Positions 1 through 8,912 of a stretch of 46,021 bases of DNA are shown one piece after another; positions within the stretch are counted from its first letter, which is position 1; each line of letters starts with the position of its first letter. The stretch lies in NCBI GenBank assembly GCA_002717655.1, contig PBAY01000020.1, positions 1-46,021 on the forward strand, read 5' to 3'. The notes under the pieces are model-generated. The model saw nothing but the letters and a program-made list of their open reading frames with translations. It was not told the DNA's origin and searched no databases. The position numbers and the translations under genes are program-made. The DNA is from Phycisphaerae bacterium (GTDB lineage: Bacteria; Planctomycetota; Phycisphaerae; Phycisphaerales; SM1A02).

Positions 1-468
1 CTTGCTCCATCGGAGGCGGTGAGTTCCGCGACCTGGCTCCAGGTGCCGCCGGTATTGGTGAAGACGTAGGCACTACCGGTAAAGGAGTTGGTTCCCGAGG
101 CCCCGATCACGCAGGTGTCACCGTCGATGGCGACGCGGTCGCCGAAGAAGTCGTAACTTGCTCCATCGGAGGCGGTGAGTTCCGCGACCTGGCTCCAGGT
201 GCCGCCGGTATTGGTGAAGATATAGGCACTGCCGGTATTGGAGTTTGTTCCCGAGGCCCCGATCACGCAGGTGTCACCGTCGATGGCGACGCTGGAGCCG
301 AAGAAGTCGTAACTTGCTCCATCGGTGGCGGTGAGTTCCGCGGCCTGGCTCCAGGTGCCGCCGGGATTGGTGAAGACGTAGGCACTACCGGTATAGGAGT
401 TGGTTCCCGAGGCCCCGATCACGCAGATGTCACCGTCGATGGCGACGCTGGAGCCGAAGAAGTCGTAA
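1..468. repeat. 156-bp tandem repeats, three copies
   Basis: Three consecutive 156-base units begin at 1, 157 and 313, and a fourth, diverged partial unit begins at 469. Units 1 and 2 differ at only about ten positions. The unit length is an exact multiple of three (52 codons), so the repeats encode successive blades of the exported protein without disturbing its frame. The array continues past the left edge. Confidence 0.95.
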
Positions 469-593
469 CCTGATCCATCGGTGGCGGTGAGTTCGTTGGA
501 CGTGCTGACTGGTGTAGGACCCCAGTCACCGAATCCGGTTCCGGCGATACTCAGCGACGCGACGGCCGCCACGATGATGGTACGAATAATCAT
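1..593 (-). CDS. Exported FG-GAP-type repeat protein (partial)
   Basis: The reading frame starts at ATG 593, and a good ribosome binding site (GGGAGAG) lies about 7 bases upstream. It stays open to the left edge, so the C-terminus is missing. The first ~22 residues (MIIRTIIVAAVASLSIAGTG) look like a signal peptide. The rest is made of 52-residue repeats reading roughly YDFFGxxVAIDGDxCVIGAS, then a YVFTNxGGTWSQ stretch, then ELTAxDGAS. This pattern, with aspartate-rich turns and a repeated V-x-IDGD strand, matches FG-GAP/integrin-like beta-propeller blades found in secreted planctomycete proteins. The likely role is cell-surface or extracellular binding, but no ligand can be named. Three complete repeats plus a partial N-terminal one are visible. 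A complete propeller would need about seven, so several hundred more residues are expected outside the window. Confidence 0.8.
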   Translation of the reverse strand, partial: MIIRTIIVAAVASLSIAGTGFGDWGPTPVSTSNELTATDGSGYDFFGSSVAIDGDICVIGASGTNSYTGSAYVFTNPGGTWSQAAELTATDGASYDFFGSSVAIDGDTCVIGASGTNSNTGSAYIFTNTGGTWSQVAELTASDGASYDFFGDRVAIDGDTCVIGASGTNSFTGSAYVFTNTGGTWSQVAELTASDGA

Positions 594-671
594 GATTCAC
601 TCTCCCACGGGCACCATTGCCCAAGCCCTCAGTCTAGAAAATGGAGGAATGGAATCAATGACAATTGGTGA

Positions 672-1814
672 TCATTTGGTCGCGATGCGGTTTTCACCAT
701 CATCAACCGCAAACACATGAGCCTGGGACAGATCTGCCCGAAGGGAAGCCGAGTCACCTTCGCGCAGTCCGGAACCGGAGGCGATTCGAGCCGTCATTCT
801 TCGGTGATCGTTTGCGAGGATCACATCGGTTCGATCACCCAACTGCTCCACCACATCCGCTTCACCGGTGAACATGGCATCGCCATCGGAGGCGAGTTCC
901 AGATGCTCGGGTCGGATTCCCAGCGTGATCTGTTGACCAACCGACAACGATGGCCAGCGATCCTTCGGCAACTGGATGCGCACTTCCCCGTCAGCCTTGA
1001 ACATCAGGCCATCTTCGATCACACCTTCGATGAAGTTCATCTCGGGCGTACCGATGAATGAAGCCACGAACCGGTTGGCCGGCTGTTCATACAACTGAGC
1101 CGGTGGCCCACCTTGCTGCACGACGCCATCCTTCATGACCAGCAGTCGATCACCCAGAGTCATCGCTTCTTCCTGATCATGCGTGACATGCACCATCGTG
1201 GCACCAAGCTGTCGATGAAGTCGACGCAGTTCTGTGCGCATCTCGCCACGAAGTTTGGCATCCAGATTCGACAATGGTTCATCCAGCAGAAAGACGCTCG
1301 GGTCACGAACGATGGCCCGCCCCAGCGCAACACGCTGCCGCTGTCCACCGGAGAGTTCGCGTGGACGCCTGTCCAGCAGATCTTCCAGACCAAGTACGAC
1401 CGCCGCCTCATTCACCCGTGACTGGATGTCCAGACGCTCCTTGCGTGATGCTCCTCGATAGGAGCTGGAGAACACGGCCTTGATTCTGGAGGCATGCCTG
1501 CGACGTCGCAGCAGTCCAAAGGAAAGATTCCGACCCACGCTCATGTGGGGATAGAGCGCATAGTCCTGGAACACCATGGCGATGTCCCGATCTCTTGCCG
1601 CGACATCATTGACTCTTCGATCTCCGATGAAGATGTCACCGTCGGTGATGGATTCCAGGCCCGCGATCATGCGCAGCGTTGTACTCTTGCCGCACCCCGA
1701 TGGACCGACCAGCACGATGAACTCACCGTCACTGATATCCAGTGAAACGCCATCCACCGCCCGGACGCCGCCGGGATAGGTCTTGCCAACTGATTCAAGC
1801 CGAACACCTGCCAT
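672..1814 (-). CDS. Sugar ABC transporter ATP-binding protein (MalK/UgpC/MsmX type)
   Basis: This 380-residue protein is the ATPase of a carbohydrate importer and would sit on the cytoplasmic face of the membrane. Walker A (GPSGCGKST) is at residues 37-45, the ABC signature is [14 protein letters not shown] and Walker B is VFLLDEP. The D-loop SNLDAKLR and switch histidine (HVTHDQEEA) are also present. The C-terminal ~130 residues fit the TOBE/OB regulatory domain of MalK-like ATPases. A basic insert of about 20 residues follows the Q-loop region (around [12 protein letters not shown]) and is not typical of MalK. ATG 1814 is chosen over upstream codons because it has an AAGGG ribosome binding site and lies 2 bases after the permease stop. 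It is the last gene of the leftward transporter operon. The exact sugar cannot be read from the ATPase, but the adjacent GH13, MalQ and phosphorylase genes point to maltodextrins. Confidence 0.93.
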   Translation of the reverse strand: MAGVRLESVGKTYPGGVRAVDGVSLDISDGEFIVLVGPSGCGKSTTLRMIAGLESITDGDIFIGDRRVNDVAARDRDIAMVFQDYALYPHMSVGRNLSFGLLRRRRHASRIKAVFSSSYRGASRKERLDIQSRVNEAAVVLGLEDLLDRRPRELSGGQRQRVALGRAIVRDPSVFLLDEPLSNLDAKLRGEMRTELRRLHRQLGATMVHVTHDQEEAMTLGDRLLVMKDGVVQQGGPPAQLYEQPANRFVASFIGTPEMNFIEGVIEDGLMFKADGEVRIQLPKDRWPSLSVGQQITLGIRPEHLELASDGDAMFTGEADVVEQLGDRTDVILANDHRRMTARIASGSGLREGDSASLRADLSQAHVFAVDDGENRIATK

Positions 1815-1816
1815 GA

Positions 1817-2683
1817 TCAACCCTTCACTGCTCCACTTCCGATGCCTTCTACGAAGGCACGCTGTGCCGCAAAGAACAAGACGACACATGGAATCATCGT
1901 GACGACACTCACCGCCATCAGGAGATGGACATTCTCCAGACCACCATACTGGTTTCGGAATGAATTGAGTGCCAGCGCCAGCGTCGATTGATCATCCGAA
2001 TGGAGGTAGATCAACGGGCCCAGGAAATCATTCCAGACGAAGATGAACGTGAAGATGGCCGTGATGGCCGTCACCGGCGTGCACATGGGCAGAATGATCC
2101 GCCACCAGATCCCCAGCATGCCATACCCGTCGATCCGAGCCGCTTCGATCAGCGACTCGGAAATCTGCGCGATGAACTGCCGGTACATGAAGATGAAGAA
2201 CGCACTGCCGAAGAACGCCGGGATCACCAACGGCAGAATCGTGTCGATCCAGCCCAGCGAACGGAAGACGAGGAACAACGGAATCATGGTCACCTGAGCC
2301 GGAAGCATCATGGTCGCCAGCATGATCAGGAACAGAAGTCCCCGACCACGGAAGCGGATGCGTGCAAAGGCGAACCCGACCAGACTCGAGGAGAGCACCG
2401 TCCCCACCACGACCAGCACGGTGATGACGATCGAATTGGCCAGTGCATCGAGAAAACCCTGCCAGGGTTCACTGCCCACCTGCTTCAACGCCTCGGAATA
2501 ATTCGACCAGTGGATCGACTCCGGCCAGACCGCGATGGTTCCCCCACCTTCGGCCACGGCCGCTGCGCGATCCGGTGATTCCAGACTGATGACCAGCATC
2601 CACCACAAGGGGAAGAGCATGGCCACCGTTACGGCCACCAGCAGAACACCGACGAAGATACGTCCAGTCCAACGTGGCATCAT
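1817..2683 (-). CDS. Carbohydrate ABC transporter permease (MalG type)
   Basis: This 288-residue inner-membrane protein belongs to the binding-protein-dependent transport permeases and is the second channel subunit of the sugar importer. About six hydrophobic helices can be seen, the first at residues 8-31. The cytoplasmic EAA loop, which contacts the ATPase, reads [15 protein letters not shown] in the second half. Length and layout fit MalG/LacG homologues. The start ATG overlaps the upstream stop codon by four bases (ATGA), so translation is probably coupled to the fused binding protein-permease. The next start, for the ATPase, follows 2 bases after this stop. A second ATG lies one codon downstream and cannot be excluded. 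Confidence 0.93.
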   Translation of the reverse strand: MMPRWTGRIFVGVLLVAVTVAMLFPLWWMLVISLESPDRAAAVAEGGGTIAVWPESIHWSNYSEALKQVGSEPWQGFLDALANSIVITVLVVVGTVLSSSLVGFAFARIRFRGRGLLFLIMLATMMLPAQVTMIPLFLVFRSLGWIDTILPLVIPAFFGSAFFIFMYRQFIAQISESLIEAARIDGYGMLGIWWRIILPMCTPVTAITAIFTFIFVWNDFLGPLIYLHSDDQSTLALALNSFRNQYGGLENVHLLMAVSVVTMIPCVVLFFAAQRAFVEGIGSGAVKG

Positions 2684-5076
2684 CGCAGCCCCTCGTAATA
2701 GACCAGACGAGAACTGCCACGCAGCGTCAGCAACGTGAGCGCGAGAATGATCAACAACAGGACCCAGGCCATCGCCGAGGCGTAGCCCATCTCATAGAAA
2801 TCGAAGGCCTGGTTGTAGAGATACAGCACGTAGAAACGAGTCGAGTCACCGGGACCACCACCAGTCATCACGAAGGCCTGTGTGAAGACCTGGAAGGAAC
2901 CGATCAAGGACATGATGACGTTGAACAGGATGACTGGCGAAATCATCGGCAACGTGACGCTGAAGAATCGACGGACCGGGCCGGCACGATCGATCTCCGC
3001 TGCTTCGTAGAGCGAGCGAGGAACATTCTGAAGACCTGCCAGATAGATCATCATGCTGCCGCCGACGAGCCACAGACTCATCAACGCAAAGGCGATCACA
3101 CCGAATGACTCGGCATCGCGGACGAACCAGTCCGGGGCCGACAGGCCAACCAGAGAAAGCACTGGATCCAGCACCGCATTCATCAATCCGCTTTCGGCAT
3201 TGAAGACCCAGCGGAATAGGACCGCCAGACCAACGCCGGCAAGAATACTTGGGAGATAGAAGGCTGCTCGGAAGAATGCGACGCCTTTAATCCGGATACT
3301 CATCAGAAGTGCGAGCACCAGGGCCACGCCCTGGCCAAGCGGGACGGCGATCACGGCATAGAGACCGGTGACCACCAGACTGGTCCAGAACACGGCATCT
3401 CCGGAGAGCAACTGCTCGTAGTTTCCGGTACCCAGATATCGAGCATGATCAAGACTGGTGATCCCCTTCCAATCCGTCAAGGAAAGAAGAAGCGATACGC
3501 CGATCGGGAACGCCATGAACAACACGAACCCGATGATCCATGGTGAGACCAGCAGCCATCCGCTTCGCTCTTCACGCAGACTTGCCGAATCCGGTCTTGA
3601 ACGTCGCAACAACCAGACACCGAAGATCAAGGCCACAAGCAGACCCGCGACGGCGATCAATGAGAGCGTGGCCCATGGCATCATCGGCGCATCAGACTGA
3701 ATGCGAGGGCTGCTGCGTTCCTGTTCCCATTCATCCGAGGCCTGAGCAAGTGCTTCAGCTACGGACAGATCACCCACTCGCAACGTCTGATCAAGACGCT
3801 TGGCCAGAATCGCTTCCAGCTTGGGATTCGATGGCCACGCGACCACACTCGCAACTCGGGCTGGATCAAGAAAGTCACGGTCACGCGAAGGTGGCGTGTC
3901 GGGATCGATGAAGGCATCACTCCGCGCAACCTGCTCATTGGTAGGAATGGCAAGACCCAGGCGGGCCTGCTGAGCCTGGGTCGTGCGCCCCGTCAACCAG
4001 GACACGAGTTTCCATGAATCCTCGGGATGGGCCGACTGGGAAGAAATCGACCAGGCCACCGTCGCGATCATGTTGGCTTCCGATTCACCACGAGGCAACG
4101 GGGCATAGTCCCATTTGAAATCACGGATGGTCCGGTAGGTCGGAACGACCCATCTCCCAAAGGGGCCTGCAAATCCAAGTGTTCCGGTCAGAAATCGTGA
4201 CGCGGGATTGGCTGTTTCCGAACGCCCGCTGGTCAACGTGTTCGACTCGTCATGCCGCCAGGCTCGCAGACGGTCCAGAACCGACATGACCTCCGGATCC
4301 TCGACCAGAATCTCCCAGTCATCTCCGACCAGTCTCACACCTTCGGTCCACAGCACCGCTCGAATCATGCTTGCCCAGGACACGAACTCCGCACCGGTAC
4401 AGTCGGGCAGTCGTCCGACTGCTCGCGCTGCTTCGATGAAGTCGTCCCAGGTCCAGTCCGATGCCGGTCGACCAACACCTGCTCGCTCCAGCAGATCCAC
4501 GTTGTAATAGAAGCCTACGGTGGTGAAATCCTTGGGAATCCCCCAGAGACTCCCCTGCCCGATGCGGCCGTCTCCGAATCGAAAGGCATCGACGGTCGCC
4601 GGAAAGAATTCGCTCAGTTCGAAGTCAGGTGCGGTCCCCTCATCTGCCAGCCGTTCATCCAGCGGCAGCAGAAGGCCCGCCTCGGCAAAGGAAGCGAGAC
4701 GCTCCGAACCCAGATAGAACACATCCGGCGGATCACCGGCAGCCATCATCGTCTGGAGTTTCGTATAGAAGGAACCCGCATCTCCGGGATTCAGACGAGT
4801 CACCCGCAATTCCGGATGCGCCGCTTCGAATCGCTGCAAGGCATCTTCGACGATGGCATCCTCTTCAGGACCACCATCACCGGACCAGTGCATGACCACC
4901 AGTTCCGTACGTTCATCCAAGGCTACCGACTTGCTCCAGACTCGAGCAGCAACTCTCCAGAACGCCCACGTAACCATCACGACCGCAGCCACGACCAGCA
5001 GAATGCGAGCCCAATGAGCAGCACGAGCAGACCAGGCTTGAAGCGTTGATGTGGTTCGGGGAGCCATCATGATCAT
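2680..5076 (-). CDS. Fused sugar-binding protein and ABC permease (SBP-MalF type)
   Basis: This 798-residue protein appears to join two subunits that are normally separate. Residues 24-44 form a membrane helix that could anchor the N-terminus. Residues ~58-460 read as a family 1 extracellular solute-binding protein: an N-terminal strand ELVVMHWSG, then DPPDVFYLGSERLASFAEAG, a region typical of maltose-type binding proteins. A second helix follows at ~466-490. Residues ~507-798 match a MalF-type permease, with LLVSPWIIGFVLFMAFPIG near its start and an EAA loop reading YEAAEIDRAGPVRRFF. The gene heads the operon with the second permease and ATPase, and no separate binding protein is seen. No clear ribosome binding site precedes ATG 5076. 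ATGs at 5070 and 5067 are alternatives. The frame is uninterrupted, so an assembly artefact would have to preserve frame across the junction. Confidence 0.88.
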   Translation of the reverse strand: MIMMAPRTTSTLQAWSARAAHWARILLVVAAVVMVTWAFWRVAARVWSKSVALDERTELVVMHWSGDGGPEEDAIVEDALQRFEAAHPELRVTRLNPGDAGSFYTKLQTMMAAGDPPDVFYLGSERLASFAEAGLLLPLDERLADEGTAPDFELSEFFPATVDAFRFGDGRIGQGSLWGIPKDFTTVGFYYNVDLLERAGVGRPASDWTWDDFIEAARAVGRLPDCTGAEFVSWASMIRAVLWTEGVRLVGDDWEILVEDPEVMSVLDRLRAWRHDESNTLTSGRSETANPASRFLTGTLGFAGPFGRWVVPTYRTIRDFKWDYAPLPRGESEANMIATVAWSISSQSAHPEDSWKLVSWLTGRTTQAQQARLGLAIPTNEQVARSDAFIDPDTPPSRDRDFLDPARVASVVAWPSNPKLEAILAKRLDQTLRVGDLSVAEALAQASDEWEQERSSPRIQSDAPMMPWATLSLIAVAGLLVALIFGVWLLRRSRPDSASLREERSGWLLVSPWIIGFVLFMAFPIGVSLLLSLTDWKGITSLDHARYLGTGNYEQLLSGDAVFWTSLVVTGLYAVIAVPLGQGVALVLALLMSIRIKGVAFFRAAFYLPSILAGVGLAVLFRWVFNAESGLMNAVLDPVLSLVGLSAPDWFVRDAESFGVIAFALMSLWLVGGSMMIYLAGLQNVPRSLYEAAEIDRAGPVRRFFSVTLPMISPVILFNVIMSLIGSFQVFTQAFVMTGGGPGDSTRFYVLYLYNQAFDFYEMGYASAMAWVLLLIILALTLLTLRGSSRLVYYEGLR

Positions 5077-5091
5077 GAATCGTATAGGGTT

Positions 5092-7494
5092 ATGGCTTAC
5101 ATGATGCCTGCGCTTCTCATCCTGCTGCTTACCGCCCCTGCCGCCATACTGGACAAGGTCACCTGGCCACCTGCGCTGCCCGTGGCCGAAGCCACGAATG
5201 GACAACAGACCACCCTGCCTTCATCCATCAGCGGCAGTCAGGACGCCGAAGGCCTGTGGAACCTCCATTTCATGCTGGATACCGGTGATGAGATTGCAGC
5301 CGCTGCACTGGCGGGCAACTTCAACCACTGGAGTCGATCAGCGACGCCCATGCATCAACGTGAAGACGGAATCTGGATCGTGGATCTCTCTCTTCCTGAT
5401 GGAACCTGGTGGTACAAGTTCGTTCTGGATGGCGAAGTCTGGCGTGCTGATCCACTCAATCAACAACTTGCGCCGGATGGCCATGGTGGAAACAACTCGG
5501 TCCTTCGACTTGGGCCTGAAGCGAATCTTGATGCATCACTGGCTCGTCTGGGAGATGGTCACATCGATGCTGGCGGCCTGGCCCATGACCCGGACCGCGT
5601 GCTGTATTACGAACTCGTCGGCGAACAACAGGTCAAGATCAGACTCCGAACACTTGCACATGACGTTCAGGAAGTGCAGTTGTACCAGCGGGACATTCCT
5701 CCAACTTCACTCAATCCGATTCTCGGCAATGATCAGTTTCAATGGTGGGAAACCGTTGTTCCTTTTCAGAATGGACTCCCCTACACCTTCGTCCTCCGTG
5801 ATGATGGCCAACGCCAACAGGCACCACAGCAATACGTCATGAGCGACACGAATCAAGCCGTACTCACTACACCTGACTGGGTCCGAGATGTGGTCTGGTA
5901 TCAGATCATGATCGATCGTTTCTGCAACGGAAGCGACCGCAACAACCCGGATCCCATGCGGCCGTGGACTTCATCCTGGTACGGACAAAGTCCCTGGGAA
6001 GGAACGGATGGCCAGACCTTCTACGAATACTTTGTCTTTGATCGTCGATACGGCGGCGATCTCCAGGGCCTGCGATCCAAACTGGACTATCTGAAGGAAC
6101 TCGGAGTCGATGCCCTGTATCTGAACCCGGTCTTCCAGGCCGAGAGCCTGCACAAGTACAACGCCACCAGCTACATCCACATCGACGAAGAATTTGGTGC
6201 TGGCAACGATTACACCGCTGCGGAACGGCAGGAAGATCTGCTGGATCCCACGACCTGGACCTGGAATGAAAGTGATCGGCTGTTCCTCGAGTTTCTCAAG
6301 GAAGCCAAGTCCCGCGGATTCCGCGTCATCATCGACGGCGTCTTCAATCACGTCGGAGTGAATCATCCGGCCTTTCAGGATGTGCTGAAGAACGGCGAGT
6401 CCTCGAGATTCGCCGACTGGTTCCAGATCAACTCCTGGGATCCCATCGACTATGAAGGATGGGGCGGCTTCAAGAGCCTGCCGGTCTTCCGCAAGGATGA
6501 TGAACATGGCATTGCATCCGCCGAGGTCAGAGAACACATCATGCACATCACTCGCCGTTGGATGGATCCTGACGGCGATGGCGATCCCTCGGATGGAATC
6601 GATGGCTGGCGACTTGATGTTCCCAATGAAGTTCCACGCCCATTCTGGGTGGAATGGCGCAAGGTCGTGAAGTCAATCAATCCCGATGCCTACATCACCG
6701 GTGAAATCTGGGACAGAGCGGATGAGTGGCTCGATGGCGAGACCTTTGACGCGGTCATGAACTATCCCTTTGCCGAACACACACTGGCCTGGATCGGCAA
6801 CAGGGAAAAGACGATCACACCGACTGAACTGGATCAAAGGTTGGCTGAGCTGCGCATGGCTTATCCTGATTCGGCGACCAATGTCATGCAGAATCTGCTC
6901 GACAGTCACGATACCGATCGGCTGGTGAGCAAGATCCACAATCCGGACCGGCCCTACGACGAAGGCAACCGCGAACAGGATGACGACACCTACGATGGCT
7001 CCAAGCCATCGCCTGAGGCTTACCAACGAGCTCGGATCGCCGCGTTGATCCAGTTGATGTATGTCGGCACCCCCATGATCTACTACGGTGACGAAGTCGG
7101 CATCTGGGGATCGGATGATCCCAACAATCGCAAACCGATGATCTGGCCGGAACTGGAACCCTTCGAGGATCCCGAGTTCAAGTTGATGCCGGAACACCTG
7201 AACTTCTATCAGCAAGCCATTGCCGTTCGCCAGAATTCCCCCGCGATCAGAAGAGGTGATTTTCAGACCGTTCATCTTCATGATGACAACAACACCTGGG
7301 CCTTCACAAGATCGATGGATGGTGAGGAGATTCTCGTCGCCATCAGTCCCAATGAACATGAACAGGACATTGATCTCACCAGCCTTGGTGATGGATGGGA
7401 ACTGCTGATGGTCACCCCCGCAACCGATGCACTGGACTGGCCGGTGGTGAAGATGCCGCCACTGAGTGCTGCAGTGTGGCGACGAATGCCATGA
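5092..7494 (+). CDS. Exported GH13 alpha-amylase/neopullulanase-like enzyme
   Basis: This 800-residue glycoside hydrolase would cleave starch, glycogen or maltodextrins in the periplasm or outside the cell. Residues 1-~19 are a hydrophobic signal peptide. Residues ~57-135 resemble a CBM48/glycogen-binding module (LAGNFNHWS, WWYKFVLDG). A second beta domain follows, and the catalytic barrel begins near VWYQIMIDRFCNGS. The four GH13 regions are present: DGVFNHVG (from D415), DGWRLDVP with nucleophile D509, TGEIWDRA with acid E538 and SHDTDRL with D607. The N-terminal domains and region sequences fit the neopullulanase/cyclomaltodextrinase/maltogenic amylase group better than classical alpha-amylase, but product specificity cannot be decided. 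The gene overlaps malQ by four bases. It is divergent from the transporter operon with only about 15 bases between starts. ATGs at 5101 and 5104 are alternative starts, and no strong ribosome binding site is visible. Confidence 0.92.
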   Translation: MAYMMPALLILLLTAPAAILDKVTWPPALPVAEATNGQQTTLPSSISGSQDAEGLWNLHFMLDTGDEIAAAALAGNFNHWSRSATPMHQREDGIWIVDLSLPDGTWWYKFVLDGEVWRADPLNQQLAPDGHGGNNSVLRLGPEANLDASLARLGDGHIDAGGLAHDPDRVLYYELVGEQQVKIRLRTLAHDVQEVQLYQRDIPPTSLNPILGNDQFQWWETVVPFQNGLPYTFVLRDDGQRQQAPQQYVMSDTNQAVLTTPDWVRDVVWYQIMIDRFCNGSDRNNPDPMRPWTSSWYGQSPWEGTDGQTFYEYFVFDRRYGGDLQGLRSKLDYLKELGVDALYLNPVFQAESLHKYNATSYIHIDEEFGAGNDYTAAERQEDLLDPTTWTWNESDRLFLEFLKEAKSRGFRVIIDGVFNHVGVNHPAFQDVLKNGESSRFADWFQINSWDPIDYEGWGGFKSLPVFRKDDEHGIASAEVREHIMHITRRWMDPDGDGDPSDGIDGWRLDVPNEVPRPFWVEWRKVVKSINPDAYITGEIWDRADEWLDGETFDAVMNYPFAEHTLAWIGNREKTITPTELDQRLAELRMAYPDSATNVMQNLLDSHDTDRLVSKIHNPDRPYDEGNREQDDDTYDGSKPSPEAYQRARIAALIQLMYVGTPMIYYGDEVGIWGSDDPNNRKPMIWPELEPFEDPEFKLMPEHLNFYQQAIAVRQNSPAIRRGDFQTVHLHDDNNTWAFTRSMDGEEILVAISPNEHEQDIDLTSLGDGWELLMVTPATDALDWPVVKMPPLSAAVWRRMP

Positions 7495-8912
7495 CCTCGA
7501 ACAGGCCGCACGCATTGTTCAGCAAGCGAGCTGCCGGCGCACTGCTCCATCCAACCTCTCTGGCAGGAGGGCATGGCATTGGTGATCTTGGTCCTGCCGC
7601 ACGTTCATTCGTGGATTGGATGCACGAGGCGGGTCTCGGACTCTGGCAGATGCTGCCAATCGGCCCGGCAGGACTGGGTAACTCTCCATACAGCGGGAAG
7701 TCCGCCTTTGCCGGCGAGCCGCTGCTGATCAGCCTGCATGACCTTGCCGAAGATGGACTGCTGAAACCCTCCTCGGTTCGATGCCCGAAGGATCTGAATC
7801 GGGAACGTGTGAACTACGTTGCCGCTCGCCGGTTCAAGAAGGCCCGCTTGAAGGAGGCCTACCTGAACTTCAGCGCATCAAGACGGACCTCATCCAGATC
7901 CTTCAGGGAATTCAAGCAAAGAAACCGCTACTGGCTCAGTGGGTGGTGCGACTACGCTGGCGGAGATCATGATGAACATGTTTTCCAACAGTACATCTTT
8001 GATCGACAATGGAATTCACTTCGAAGATATGCCAATCAACGCAAGGTTCGACTGATCGGGGATCTGCCGCTCTTCGTTGAACTGGATTCCGCTGATGTCC
8101 AGCAACACCCGGAATTGTTCAATCTTGATCGTGACGGCAAGCCTCGAACCGTGACCGGAGCTCCACCAGATGGATTCAACAGCGACGGTCAGCTGTGGAG
8201 GCATCCTCACTATCGCTGGGCCTCGCATCGTGCGGAGAACTGGCGTTGGTGGACGGCACGTTTCAAGCAAGGTCTTGAACGCTTCGACGCGATTCGACTC
8301 GATCACTTTCTGGGCTTTGTCCGGCTCTGGCATGTGCCGGCCTCGGCACCGACTGCTCGCCGCGGCACATGGAAACCCACTCCCGGAAGAGAACTGCTCT
8401 CGATCCTGAGGAAGAGGATCGGCCCGCTGCCGATCATTGCCGAGGACCTTGGGGCCATCACGCCGCCAGTCGAGCGACTGAGGAATGACTTTGGATTCCC
8501 CGGCATGAGAATTCTCCAATGGGCATTCGCCAGCTCCACAAGTACCGACCTGCCCCATCGTTATCCCAGTGCCGCCGTCGTCTACCCCGGAACCCATGAC
8601 AATGAAACCGCTACCGGCTGGGCTCGAAGACTGCCGAAGGAGCAAAGACGGAGGTTCGAGGCCTACGCTGATCCAAATGGCGCGCCCGCCCGGGCCATGG
8701 TTCGACTGGCCATGACTTCGCCAGCGGTATGGGCCATCTCGATGGTGCAGGATCTGCTGGAACTTCCTCCGTCAACCAGAATGAACCGGCCAGGAATTCC
8801 CCGGGGCAACTGGACTTGGAGGCTCTCCGCGGGCACACTGTCGAGCCACCAGGCTGGTCGTATCCGGAATCTTTCCGAAGCGAGTGGCCGCCTCCCAGGA
8901 GTTGCTTCGTGA
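7491..8912 (+). CDS. malQ: 4-alpha-glucanotransferase (amylomaltase, GH77)
   Basis: This 473-residue cytoplasmic enzyme transfers glucan segments between maltooligosaccharides and makes chains long enough for the phosphorylase. GH77 landmarks are present: the N-terminal GALLHPTSL...GIGDLG motif, PIGPAGLGNSPYSG, the nucleophile in IRLDHFLG (D271), the acid in IIAEDLG (E318) and the third acid in GTHDNETATGW (D370). Length is close to the usual ~500. ATG 7491 is chosen because it overlaps the preceding stop as ATGA and directly precedes the conserved N-terminus. An in-frame upstream start would add about 32 residues that only shadow the upstream gene. Its stop overlaps the GTG start of the phosphorylase gene, so three enzymes are translationally coupled. 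Confidence 0.95.
   Translation: MTSNRPHALFSKRAAGALLHPTSLAGGHGIGDLGPAARSFVDWMHEAGLGLWQMLPIGPAGLGNSPYSGKSAFAGEPLLISLHDLAEDGLLKPSSVRCPKDLNRERVNYVAARRFKKARLKEAYLNFSASRRTSSRSFREFKQRNRYWLSGWCDYAGGDHDEHVFQQYIFDRQWNSLRRYANQRKVRLIGDLPLFVELDSADVQQHPELFNLDRDGKPRTVTGAPPDGFNSDGQLWRHPHYRWASHRAENWRWWTARFKQGLERFDAIRLDHFLGFVRLWHVPASAPTARRGTWKPTPGRELLSILRKRIGPLPIIAEDLGAITPPVERLRNDFGFPGMRILQWAFASSTSTDLPHRYPSAAVVYPGTHDNETATGWARRLPKEQRRRFEAYADPNGAPARAMVRLAMTSPAVWAISMVQDLLELPPSTRMNRPGIPRGNWTWRLSAGTLSSHQAGRIRNLSEASGRLPGVAS

Noticed and set aside
1..468. CRISPR array
   Set aside because: The repeats are 156 bp with no spacers and are coding in frame.
1988..2578. 196-codon open frame on the plus strand
   Set aside because: It lies antisense to the MalG-type permease, which has clear family motifs. 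The translated sequence is almost only charged residues, as expected for the complement of a membrane protein.
4252..5049. 265-codon open frame on the plus strand
   Set aside because: Antisense to the sugar-binding domain of the fused transporter; no motif, no ribosome binding site.
6673..7515. 280-codon open frame on the minus strand
   Set aside because: Antisense to the GH13 gene, whose catalytic residues are in place; a by-product of codon usage.
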